DNA from: Symsagittifera roscoffensis
Lineage: Eukaryota; Xenacoelomorpha; Acoela; Convolutidae
DNA length: 64,000 nucleotides
Direction: 5' to 3'
NCBI RefSeq assembly: GCF_963678635.1
Contig: NC_087062.1
Span: forward strand, 93,905,845-93,969,844
In this document: positions 21,501 to 34,200 of the stretch, one piece after another
Position numbering within the stretch: position 1 is the first letter of the stretch
How the letters are laid out: every line of letters starts with the position of its first letter
Notes under the pieces: model-generated
Seen by the model: only the letters and a program-made list of their open reading frames with translations
What the model was told of the DNA's origin: nothing
Databases searched by the model: none
Position numbers and translations under genes: made by a program

Positions 21501-24500
21501 GCCGGGAACTCGACAAGCCGGTTGTGATTTCAATTTTCAATCAGAAAAAGCCAAGCGGAAAGCAATCGTTGCGTCGTCTACATGTTTATCCACCGCAAGG
21601 TCTTGTTTTGAATTTTTTAAATGATTTTAACACAAAATTTTAGATGATTACAATTAGATTACGAAGTTTTGGGATGCTTCAGTTTCTTACTTTCCGTGTT
21701 TTACTTATTGTTCGATCATCGCTAGTATTTCCATCATCAAAACTTGCCTGAACAAAATTTAATAACGGACAAAATATTCCATAGATTCATGCAAAAGCAA
21801 CGTTTGTCTTACATTAACCGTCCAATTTTTGTAATTTAACTAACACGTTTCATTACGCAAATTTTTCTTCAAGTAATTCCCTGTAGCGGCGCAAGTTTGC
21901 ACATCACAATCAAGTCAATCTTCACTTCACTTACATCCATTTGATTTGATTTATTTAAGAACTTGTTTTCGATAGTTTTTGACATAAGTTTTTACGATTG
22001 CGTTTCGATTGCGAGTTTTTGAGGTATGCGTTTCAAGTTTTTTCGATTTGCCGCTTCCATATGCTTCAATTGGTTTTAGAAGTGATATGTTTTTTTTTCA
22101 AGCGAAGTTTTAAACGTAGTTTTGAAACAATCGAATACTACTTCTTTCTACCATTTCATAAATGATACCTTCACATAAATATATACCTAACAGTACCTGT
22201 TTTCAGTTAGAGTGTTTCTGCACAAGATTTTTCTGTTTTTCGTTGTGACGGTGGTGTATAATTCTCGTGACAATGGTCTTCACAAAATCGGTGACAGTTT
22301 TTTGGGCATCTTCGTTTGTGTTTTACTGTCAACTTATGATTAGTACAATTAATACTTGTTGACCATCTTGGTGTCGCATTAATCATTACACTTCTGCGGT
22401 ACAATTTTTCAGTGCATGCGCAAGTAAGATTTCTGGAGCAAACTTTGTACCAGAGCGGCGAAACATTTTTTGACCATTGTTCGATGTTCAGAACAATAAA
22501 CCCAATTATTCACCTTTGTTTCGAAACAATTTTGTTGTGAACAGCGTAGCTATGAGTTTTCCATTTTAAATTGCACAAAATTTGCGACCGGCTTGCAGGT
22601 TTTGAGTACTTTGTCGGCTGGCTGCTTTGTTCTGAAATTAAGCTCTACGTTTGGGACCAAAATTTTTAAACAGACGCATAGGTCGATCATAAAATGGATA
22701 AAAAGAAACACATAAATGTGAGAGACTTAAGCAGGCAAGTTTGGCAAATAATTTTATTTTTTTTTAGGCCGAGTTCAGAATGCTGAGGTTCTATACACTA
22801 ATTTGGGCTACACACCTTCAACTCTTCAGAATACGGGGAGTCAAAGGGGGGCTGGGTTCAGACAGTACTATTACAGAAACGAAAAGGGCACAATACGGCA
22901 CAAGCAGCCTGTGCCCCCCAACAACAACAAAAATGAGTCATCGGTACTACTTGCTCCCCCAGTCAAAAGAACGCTTCAAAAGGGCACTTTTGGTGTATCA
23001 TCACGTGACCGCTATGCCGGTTCAATGGGTCATTTGGGATCCCGCCCACCCCCTGCAGATCCGAAGCCAACAGGGTACGCGAAAAAGTTCAGAATCGTGT
23101 ACGATAATGATCCAGCAAAAGGCTACGATTTCTTGTTCAATGAGCAAACCTCAGATACGTTTGAAAAAATAATGCAATACGTCAGCGAAACACTGAAACA
23201 GAACCTGAGCAAGTTTTTCACCCTAAGAAACCGAGAAGTCAAATCTCTACGAGAGCTGTATAGATGTTCAGAGGATGTTTTAATTGCGACAGCAAATGAA
23301 CAAATTACAGAAGCGACTCTAAAAGCAGTTCGCGAGGCCATATACAGCTTCAAAAACGCGTCATCATCAACGAGTAAAAATGACTCCGGTTTCGGGGAAG
23401 GAGGCGACTCGGACCTGGACCGAACTCCGAGACTGAAACCAAGTGCTGCCGCGGGGAGCGAAGGGAGGCGTAGTCAAAATGTTCTCCATGAAGCTCAAAG
23501 AGCCAAAGTGAAAAACACTATCTCTCCGTCACGGTAATTTAACTATCTTCTGAACTATAACTCATATTGAGTGTTTGAACATAAATAAGAATTTTTGCAA
23601 ATTTTCATAATTTTTTTTTGTCGTGTGAAGTCTAGAAGATTAAAATGACTTGTGTATTAGCTGAGTAAACTATCAAAATTTGGCGATAGCTTATTAGAAA
23701 TCAAACTCAGATTAACATTTGAAATGCAGTTTTCCTTACCATTACAACTAACGAAATATACGCTCAAGCCCTTAACTAAATTTAGAGCTTGTGAACTTCA
23801 GAGCTGTGACTGCATTTTATGAAATGTTTTTTTTTTTGGTTAGGAAGCCCAAAAAAGTGTCAATGGCAACCACAACTTCAGAAGGCGATGAGTCATTGGA
23901 GCAACAGCCCCCCACCCAACAGCTCTCCCAGGTGCATCAGAGGAAGAGAGAGAGGGAGAGCAAAGAGAAGGAACTACAGACGCAGAGACAAATCGAAAAG
24001 TGAGAAGCGCGAATTTTGATGTGCTTTCTACGACTATCTTTGTCTTCCTTGTCATGTATTTTGGTTGAAATGCTAGACTTAATATTTCACTTGGTTGATA
24101 ATCTTATAAAATGTTATTACATATAGCCTTTAAATGTTGCCGACTTTTTTGTTATCATTTCCTAGTCCGAAACAATTTTGATTTAATTCGTATCATATTG
24201 GCCTCGGAAATTTTCGCACCGACCATCATTGCCGAAGTTCTTTAGATTTCTAGCTGTAAGCAGAGTGTTTGAAAGATTGCGACCAAAAGGGTATACTATA
24301 CGTATTTGTTTATTTGTCACGGTTGGAAACTTTTTATTTTTACAGGGACCAGGAGATGTCTCGGAAGAAAAAGCAGCAGGCGCGACTCGACAACGAGAAC
24401 CGACGACGACTCAAACGACTGCAGTCGGAAAAACCCAAGATGACGACACTCGCCTCGTCTTCGGATCAGCACCCTAATAAGGAGAACCGGAAACCTCCTG

Positions 24501-25194
24501 CCGGGAGTAAGACCAACTCCGGACCGTCCCAGGGAGAGATCATGATTGCAGAAAACGCAGAGGTAGTCGCCGTTTTATTGTTAAATATATTAGGATAAAA
24601 TGGAACATTCGTACGGAGAGGATTACTTCTCGAATGTTTTTTAGTCAAGTTTCAGCTCAAAAAATGATTATTAGGAAATATCTTTTGCGAACTAATGCCT
24701 TAGAAATAGTTTTCTTTTTCTGAAAGATTCGGTCATGGATAAATAAGATGCAATATTTTTATTTTTAAATAGCTCTTGGAACCGCCTTATTAAAAAATCA
24801 TCAACATCTGTGTGACTTATTTCATCAGCTGAATAATAAATGATGAAAGCATTTTAAACTGAAAAACAGCTTTGATTCAAACTTTAAAAAAATATTTTGT
24901 CGTCGATACATTTTTATACGATGGACAATGCATTTTGTCAATTTTTGACTACCGATGCCAGATTTATGGAAAATGAATGAAAATGTTTGTCATTAAACTG
25001 AGAAGTTTCTCATCGTCTACTCTGAATTTTGTTTCCTCATTTTTGCTGTCAAAACGTGATCAGAATGATTACGACTATGAAGACGACTTCGAAGATGTCG
25101 ACGCGGAGGAAGTTGTTTTGAAACGGGTGAAACCACCTGTGAAAAAAATTGTAAAGGTATAATCATAGATAGAATAGATGAATACATATTAGAG

Positions 25195-25247
<53 letters not shown>

Positions 25248-28200
25248 CATACTGGAAATTAAATAATTTGAGTGCAAGTGTCTCCTTTTTGTATCTTTAA
25301 ATTGATGATGAGATATCTTAAGTATTTCTCATACAAAAGCCGGTAAATATGAAAAGAAATTATCATCCATCTGAACTTAAGTTTACTTTTGCTCTTTGAT
25401 TTAAAGAAGGGATCACTTTAGTTAGAAAAACAAGATGCTAGCCTTGCTGATGTTTCTATTGCATTGAAACTCCATCTGATAGAAAGTCTGAATATTGATA
25501 CCTTTCATAAGAGTGTTGGCTGCTGTCACCATAAAGATTTCTTTTTCAAAACTGTCTCACTTGCAAACCGGCTACAAATGCAAGTTTGAGGTATTCCATG
25601 AGGCGATAAAGTGCTATCATTATCATTCTAAAAAATAATTGAGTTGGAAATCCCAAGACTTTGAATTAGTTTCAGATATTGGGGGTTTTATACTTTCTAT
25701 CGAAAATCTAAATAGATTGACTTGGATATCTGTCATACTCTAGTTATAGCATGATCTATTGCCGCCTATTCACAATGTTTTTTTTTTCAGAAGGAGCGCA
25801 GAAAGGCGGAGCAGTTGGGTCGTGTGAACGGGAGTGAGTTTGACAACAGTCGATTGAATTCTCTGGAGACTGCCGCGATGGTGAAGCACGACAAAACAGA
25901 CGACGAAAAGCTAAGGTTCCCTCAAAAAGTCAATAAAATCAAATAAAGTTTTGAACGACGAGTTTTTGAGGTCTCCTGAAAAAAAAGAAATTCTGCTTAT
26001 TGCTATAATTGTTTTATGCATTGAATGTGTTGGATGTTTCTTAAATTAGTAACAAGCTTCTAAATTATTCTTTTCTATAAAAAAACTCGTGAAAGAACAA
26101 TCTGCCACCCTTACTCTAAATCCACCCCTGGAACCACTGGCAAAACGGTAACTATTTTCTTCGGGTTTGCGTTAACGAAGTTGTAAAACGCGTGGGTTTG
26201 TTTCAGGGAACAGGCCGAGAAGGCGGAGCAGAAACGGCGCCGCCTGCTGGAGGAGAAAGAGCGGCAGAGGACGCAGGAGGAAGAGGAGAGGAAGGAGAGG
26301 GAGAAGGGGCTGAGGGGATTGCACGAGGCGGAACAGAGCCCCATACGCAGAACCCCCGCAAAACAGGTGAGAAAAGTCAGGGGTCGCTGATTAGGTTATT
26401 ATTACCTTCCTTGTCACATCAGCCATCATAATCATCATCAACATCATATTTATAATCATAAGTTACTTAAGCATCTGGATCGTTTATTTGCTGGCAGAAG
26501 TTACATTTGAGATAAGAGATCCTCGAACTTCAATGTCCGGTGAAATACTTCGATGTAATGCAAAGATCGCATTGCACTTGACTCAACTTATATAAGATAG
26601 TGAAATAAAAAAATTCTTAGAAAAGGAGGAAATGATGCAAAACAGAGTCGCAATTCGCAGAGATCAAAGTTAACGTCACCCAATAAAAATATTCTGAAAA
26701 GTACTATTTTGTATCTTGGAATAATTTTTTAATTACATCTAAGATTTTACATCCATGATTAGTTATAAAATCTTAAAAGAATGTTTTTCAGCCGTAATAT
26801 TTTCTTCATTTTTTTTTGAGAAATCGATCATCGATTTTTCGATGAGTCATAGTCATACTTTTTCCATAGTTTTTTGAATATATATCTTAATTGATTGTGT
26901 TTGTAGGCGGAGAAGAACGTCCAGTTTGAGGAAGCTAATTTCATCAAAAAGAAGAAAGTGAAAGCCGAAGGTCCAAAAATGCTGTCATTCGAATCCGAAG
27001 AAAAAATTCTGAAAGACGCCCAGGAAAGTGAAAAGGAGAGAGCTATGAAAGAAAGGGAGAGAAATCAACAAAATATCATTGAACTGGAAGCGGCTGAAAA
27101 GAAACAAAAAGACAACGACGAAAAAGACAACGACGAAATCCAATTGGCCGCCGAAGCAGCGGCGAAACAACAAAACCGAAAGGCTGCCGACAAAGTAAAG
27201 CAAGATCAGTTAGTATTTGAAGAAGCCGAAACTCAACGAAAGAAAGCCGAGAATGACAAAAAGAAAGCCGAAGATGCTCGGAAAGCCGAGGAAGAGGAGA
27301 AAGCGCGTCTAGCCGAAGAAGCCCAAATTGCTGAAGATGCTCGAAGAGCCGAAGAAGCTCGCAAAGCCGAACAGGCTCGCAAAGCCGAAGAAGAAAGGCG
27401 GAAAGCCGAAGAAGAGGAAAAGGCTCGATTAGCCGAAGAAGCGGCCCGGAAGAAAGCCGAGGAAGAAGAAGGAGCTGAAAAAGCCCGAAAAGCTGCTGCA
27501 CTCGAAGAGGCGGCTCGGCTAAGAAAAGCAGAAGAGGAAAGACAGGAAAAGGAAGCAGAGGAAAAGGCGCGGAAAGAACGAGAGGCGGAGGCCGAGGCGG
27601 AGAGGTTAAAGAAGGAAGAAGAAGAGAAGGAGGCTGCCGAGAAGAAGAAGCGAGAGGAGGAGGAGGAAGCCGAGCGAAAACGACTCGCTGACGAGAAGGC
27701 AAAGAAGGAACGTGAGGCGGCCGAAGAAAAACGAAAACAGGTGTGAAATTCTTGATAATTGCTTGTTTTCAGTTTTGATTTTCACTAAAATGCATGTGGT
27801 CTCTCAAAATTCCTTGGCAAAAAGATCATTTATAGATTGACAAGTTTCAATGAATTTATTGCAAAACTACGAATGTTCCAATAGTTTCACATGGTCGAAT
27901 TAATTGTGGAATGTGACAAATTTTCATTGTCATATGCTTTTTCTTTAAAAGCACTGAAAATTTGTATCTAAAAAGTGGTTCAACTATTGCTTTTTCTGTC
28001 TTGTGAACATTTGTGTAATATTTTTAACAGGATGAGGCTGCCAAGAAAGCGGCAGCAGAGAAGGAAAAGGAAAAGGAGAAGAGCAGGCCAAAGGGACTCA
28101 TTTTGCCCATCTACGAGGAGGAGGAGATTGAACGCAAGTACGTCAATAGCATTGCCATATGTTGATACTTAACTTATATTTTAAAAATATATATTCATAT

Positions 28201-31200
28201 TTGTCAATAGCATTGCCATATGTTGATACTTAACTTATATTTTAAAAAAATATATTCATATTTTCATTGCTAAAACGAATTTTTTTCCATAGTTTTCGAA
28301 AAAATTCAAAAAAAAAAACAATTGAGAGGTTTTAAGACATGAATAGCTCGTTTTGCTTGTTCTTGGCTTTGCCGATTGCAAAAACAACTCAGACTTTTTC
28401 CCAAATGAAATTTCAAAGGATTTCGGTGCCTAATCTGTCCGAAACAGCTAGAGTAGTTTCGAAATTTGAATGCAGTAGACAATAATTTTTTTAAATTGCT
28501 TATAAGACAAAGAATTCGAAACTGTGGTCTTTAAATGCTGCGACCTTTTGTTTAGATATGAGCTGAAGAAGAAAATGGGAGACGGGAACTTTGCCAATGT
28601 GTTCCAGGCACTCCTCAAACAGGGATCCCCTCCCCCAGGGGCCCCTGAAACCATGAAGGAGTACGCAGTCAAGCAAATCGACAAGAGCAAAGTCGTCGGT
28701 AAGTGACCACACCCCTCACTTTCATTAAAAAGTATCAGTTTATTGGGTAGTCAGTTGTTTTACAATGTAAATTTCGAAGAACACTTAATTCTGAAGTGGC
28801 ACAATTAACATCTGAGCAAAACTTCTTAACAATTTAACAATTTCAAAATCACTTTCAGGACTTACGGTGAAATTTACTCTAGGTCAAGCTTTGAAAGCCA
28901 AAGCAAAGCTCAGAACTTGGCTAAATTTATGTCATAATGCATCAAATTTTTTGATGTTATAATATATTGTCTTTTGATTGTTGGTATATAAATTTTGCTT
29001 CGAATTACAATCTGGCTTATCAGTTGAACTTTTCAGGTTCTCGTAGAAATACATCAAGTGAGTTTCAGATCAATCATAGTCAGTTTTTTCAGTCATACTA
29101 TTGTTTTCGTTGTCACTACTTGGCTTGATCACATTTCGGTCACTGATTGAAAGCATGACCAGATTGATATTTCACCTGTTCTATCTGTCTATTGATCTGA
29201 CCTTCGAGCGTGCTTTGAGACTATAAAAATCTGATACTCGATGAAGCGATTTCATCTCTACTGTAGTTCTTTTCATGATAAGCTTGCTTGTTCTGTCTTT
29301 TAAGGGATAGCTTACCGATTTTGGCTTATTTGGAATCGCATTTGAGAAAAGGTATAAATGTGTACGTTGTGGATTGTTTTGAAACCAGTGATTTGTGGTG
29401 TAATAAAAAGATTATGGAGATAATTCTATCCAACCGTTGGAAAAACCAGCACTGGCAAAGCTCCAATGTAAACAACAATAGTCTTGATAAACAAACAATA
29501 CCGCTGTGAAAAATTGATAACGTCTTTTAAAGCGTTACAAGATCCCTGATGCATGCGAATCATAAAAGAGAACGTCACATAAAGTTGTCACCTGTGATGT
29601 TGAGATGTTTCTAGGGGCTTTTTGATGATAGTTATCGGATCAATTGAGCCATCCCCCCCCCCCCACCGATGTTGGGGGGAGGGGGATAGCTCAATAGGTA
29701 CTGGAGGCCACTTGAATTACTTTTAATTGTATAAAACTGTTTGCTCTAACAAATAACAAATGGGGAAAACTAGAAATCACATTGTCAAAACTCAAACTAG
29801 AATCAGAGTGAATAAAAATGGCCAAATTAGTCGCATATTAAACCGGTTTTTTTTCCTGTTTTGATTGAAAAAAACGCAATTGCTTATATTCTTAGGATGC
29901 TGTAGGGATTTTTTGGCATAAATAGAGGTCTGATCACCGACCCGGGCAGCTTGTTTTTTTTTGGAAACAAGAATTGCCCACACAAAACATCGGTAAAGAA
30001 ATTGATTTTTTTAAAATTTTTCTCGAAAATCATATAAAAAAGTTTTAGTCGGTCATTTGTTTGCAACCAAATTACACTTAAACCACCTGCTTGCGTATGA
30101 AAACATATTATATTAGTATTTTGCCGTCCTTATTTGGGGGAGATAGCTCAATTGGTCCAAACGGGACAGAGGTTGCTTAATTGATCCCAAGTATCCTACT
30201 ATTTTACTGATTTCTTAAACTAAATGTAAAAGTTTTCAATTTTAATATCAGATTTTAAAATATATGCGTATTTTGAGTTCAGATTAAACAAGCGTTTTTG
30301 TTACTTTCGAGGAGAGTGACAGAATATCTATGCTTGGGGTTGTTTTTTTGTACAGCGAACTCACATTTTTAATTAACCTTTTTGACGCAACTTTTTATAC
30401 AAGCTGAAGGATATTGTGCTGAGCGCAAAATTGAAAAGATATTTGGTTTTTTGATCGTTTTTTTTTCATTAACTGGTGTCATTTTTTCTTTTTTTTGTTT
30501 CTCCGACACTTAAAAATGGGGCGGCACAGTGTATTTGGATTTTTTTTAGTTTCAACGCAAAATCATTAATGGGTAGAGTGATATATCATATTAAAGATCT
30601 TTCAGTCGTAATTCGAACTTCATTTAAATATTTTTGAAAATTTCTTCTAGTGATGAGAAAAACGCGTTTGAAATTGGCTATGTTTGGTCAATTTTCGAGC
30701 GAAGAAAGCGAACGAGCTGTTTTATTCAGTTTTTAAACCAAAATCAGTTGCCTGAAATTATCATTGGGATGGAGGGAGTGATATATCATATTAAAGCCCT
30801 TCCAGCCCTGATTCAGACAACATGAAAAACACTTCAAAAATATGGTCTCAGTGTTGAGAAAACTTGGTTCGAGTTTCAGACTACTTCCGAACGAGTAAAG
30901 CGAGCGAGCAGGTTCTTTATAGAATGATAAGCACTAAAACTTTAATCCCACTCCAGTAAAAATCTTTTTCAAGTCTGTTAGCGCCGTTTTGCGAATAAAA
31001 AGTTTCAAAAAATCTACAGAAAATGAAACAAAATCTACGCTTTAGTCTGATCTTTCTATCCTACTACGCACAAAAAAACGACACTAATTTAGAAAAAAAT
31101 GGAAAAAAAAAGTTTTTTGTTGTTTTTTTTCTGAGATGCTCATTAACCGGCTATCCTTAATGCTTTTTTTTTCAATGAATCGTACAATGTTTCTGCATGA

Positions 31201-34200
31201 TTTCAATATCGGTTTTTGTTTGGACTTAGAATTTTTGAAATGAGTTGGCTTCATATTTTTTTAGAGTTTTAGAATTTTTTTGTAGTCTTTTGAATTTTTG
31301 TTGAAATATTCGTGATTATGTTTTTTCTTGCTCTATTTTTTCCTGAATTTTAAGGAAGCATTGAATGAAATTTTATGATAGCAGATTTTTCGAAAGAGCG
31401 CCATGTTTCAAAATTTTCTACAATTTTGTAACTTAAAGAGTTTTTCAACGAGACTTTTTGTCCTATCATATCCCTCTGGTAATTGAAACCTTTAATAAAA
31501 ATTTTTGATCAATTTAAAAGCCATCGTTTTCTGGGCAGTTCAATTCTTTAATATTGGTTTTACTCATTGCAAATAACTGACAAGTAACTCCATTCAAATG
31601 GACGGAAATTGAAAAGACAAAATTGGCCATTTTGATTAACGCTGGTGACGCAAACAAAATTTCCCCCGCGCGGCGTCATAAATTTTTCTAAGTAAACAAT
31701 TAAATCAGCAAATTCTCAATTTTGCTTCTCTGCTTCGCTCCAAAACAAAATAGTTTTCAGGCGAAATTGCCACCAATTCACAAAAAGAACTCAAAATATT
31801 CAATTATTGTCAATTTTTCGGCACTGTTGAACACTTTTTAGTTTCGGATTTGTCTTACTTGGCACTGTAGAACGCCCTCGCTTTTGCATTTGTTTATATA
31901 GCAGATACATTTGTCTAAAGTTTGTGTGATGTAGAATTCTTTTTCAATGTTAAATTTTTGCATTTCTCTTTGACAGTTTCACTGCCCTTGTGGCTGTTAT
32001 ACAGATTTCATAAAGTTTTTTAAAAAAAATTAGTTATCCCTATTTGGAAAAATACGTTCTGATCGTGATTTGTTTACTGAAATATTTTAGAATAACTCAG
32101 TTTTTTTTGCTCTGTTATTACTGAGGACAACAATATGTTTAAATCAATAAGATATATAGATACAAAACAAGGATAGCCGGTTACTGCAAGTAGCGCAGAA
32201 AATTTCGATCACAAAAATAAAAAACTAAATTATGTCGTCCTCTATGTCGCAAAAAACGAATAGTATAATCAAAAAATGAATAAAAGAAACCTAAACAATT
32301 TTGAAGAAAGCGCTAGAAAAAATTTCGAATACTAATTTCACAGGAAGCAAATTAAAACATCACGGCCAATTTAAGAGTTGGACTATTCTATGCCTATAAG
32401 AATTACTCGCCCGCTTTACTCGCTCGAAGTTAGGCAGAAACTCATAGAATTTCAAACCGGTTTTTTCTCGACTTTTGTAAAATGGGTCAAATTTTGTCAT
32501 CAGGGGTCGGAACAAAACAAAATTTTTCGGAAATCAAATCAAACGAGGGGAAAAATTGATCATCTGTTTCCTTAATTAATTTGCAAACCATTTGCACTGA
32601 TTGGCAGTTTTTGAAAAATTGAAAAGTTGATTACTGAAAAATATTTAAGCTCAAAAGGTACGGGAAGCAAGTAATTATACTGAATTATTCCGAAATCAAA
32701 CCATTTAAAATACTAAACACTATTTCTGTAAGTTAAAAATCACCTTGAAAAACTTCCGACATTGAAAATAGTTAGCGGCGATATTTGTGATCGTACATTT
32801 CTGTGCACTCATGTTATTATAGCATTTTATTGGTCTTAGTTATATATAATCATTTAAAACGTGGGTGGTCTCTTTCTGAAAGATTTTGAACTGTGCTTTT
32901 GAAACCACTCATTAATGCTGATGCCTCGAGTTTTTTTGTCATAGATTTATCTCAAGCTTTATTTTGTATTCTAAAATGATTTTTCTATTTGTACAAAATT
33001 TACTGGCTTTCAAATTCACATTTTAATGGTACTTTAAGTTTAAGCAAACGTATTAATAAATGATTTCTTTCAAAATTATCTTACACGAATGACTTTTTTA
33101 TGAAAGCATTTCCTCAATAAGCTGCTGATGTTGCTTTGAGTTTAGTCTTTTTCCAAATTCCGGAACAAAAGGCCGTTTCCGTTTGTTGTTGAGACTGATT
33201 TGAACAAAATGACAGTTTTTCAAATGAATTTCAGATGCGTTTCAAAATTCATGCCAGTTTTTCAAATGCATCTTGCTGTGTAACCAAGTTTGTATGAAAA
33301 GTACAGCTTCTTACTTCAATATAATCCAACTGTTATTATATGATAAGTAACCTACGGTTTTAAAATCGAGTGACTTATTAATAATGCTAAAAGTTTTTGA
33401 GAAAAGTTGCCGGAAAAAGTTATTGTGGAGTTCTGTAAAATATAGAATATTCTGGAATATTTGGCTTGAACTGAGTGAATAGAATATTCGCGTTAACTGA
33501 TGACGTAATTGATTGCGTATTTCAGGCAAAGTGCAGATGTTGAAAAATGAGATAGACATCATGAAGGCGTGTGACCACCCGAACATAGCTAAACTGTACG
33601 AAGCATACGAGACGGAAAAACACGTCTACCTCATCATGGAGTTCGTCAAGGGGGGAGACTTGTTCGACGCCATATCCGAGAACATCAAGTTTGACGGTAA
33701 GTTTCAGTCTCATTCGACCTACGTCTGAAGTTAGCATCAGATAAATATTCGATTCCAATCCACTTAAAACGAGGAAAATTGGACGATTACTTTTTGAAAA
33801 ATCGTGTTGTCAAACTTTTGATTGAGTTTTTGGTTCAAAGTGAATGTGTTGAAATTATGAAACTAACGACAACTTCGTGAATAATAATTCCTAGGGCTGG
33901 GAAAAGTATTTTGAAGTCATTTTGCTTTTTGCGCATGATTCAATAAAGGCTGCAAATTTTTTTTAAAAAACAAAGTCCGTGTTGTGAAGCGAGAACTAAT
34001 TGAACGCGTAGACAATTATGAGAAAGGCATAATCAGGAAGCGCTATATGCAGCTTCCAAGACTGGTTTTCTTGGAGTTAAATTTAGGTTTTTTCCATATA
34101 AACGAAAAATTTTCTTTTATAAGACTTACTCGCTCGTTTTGAACTCTCGAAGTTAGACTAAAAATCAAATACTTCAAACCGGTTTTTCTGGAAACTCAGT

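Noticed and set aside
27076-27702. 208-codon minus-strand frame opposite DCLK exon 10
   Set aside because: A shadow of the Lys/Glu codon repeats (Leu/Pro/Ser-rich antisense); the plus strand gives a spliced kinase linker.
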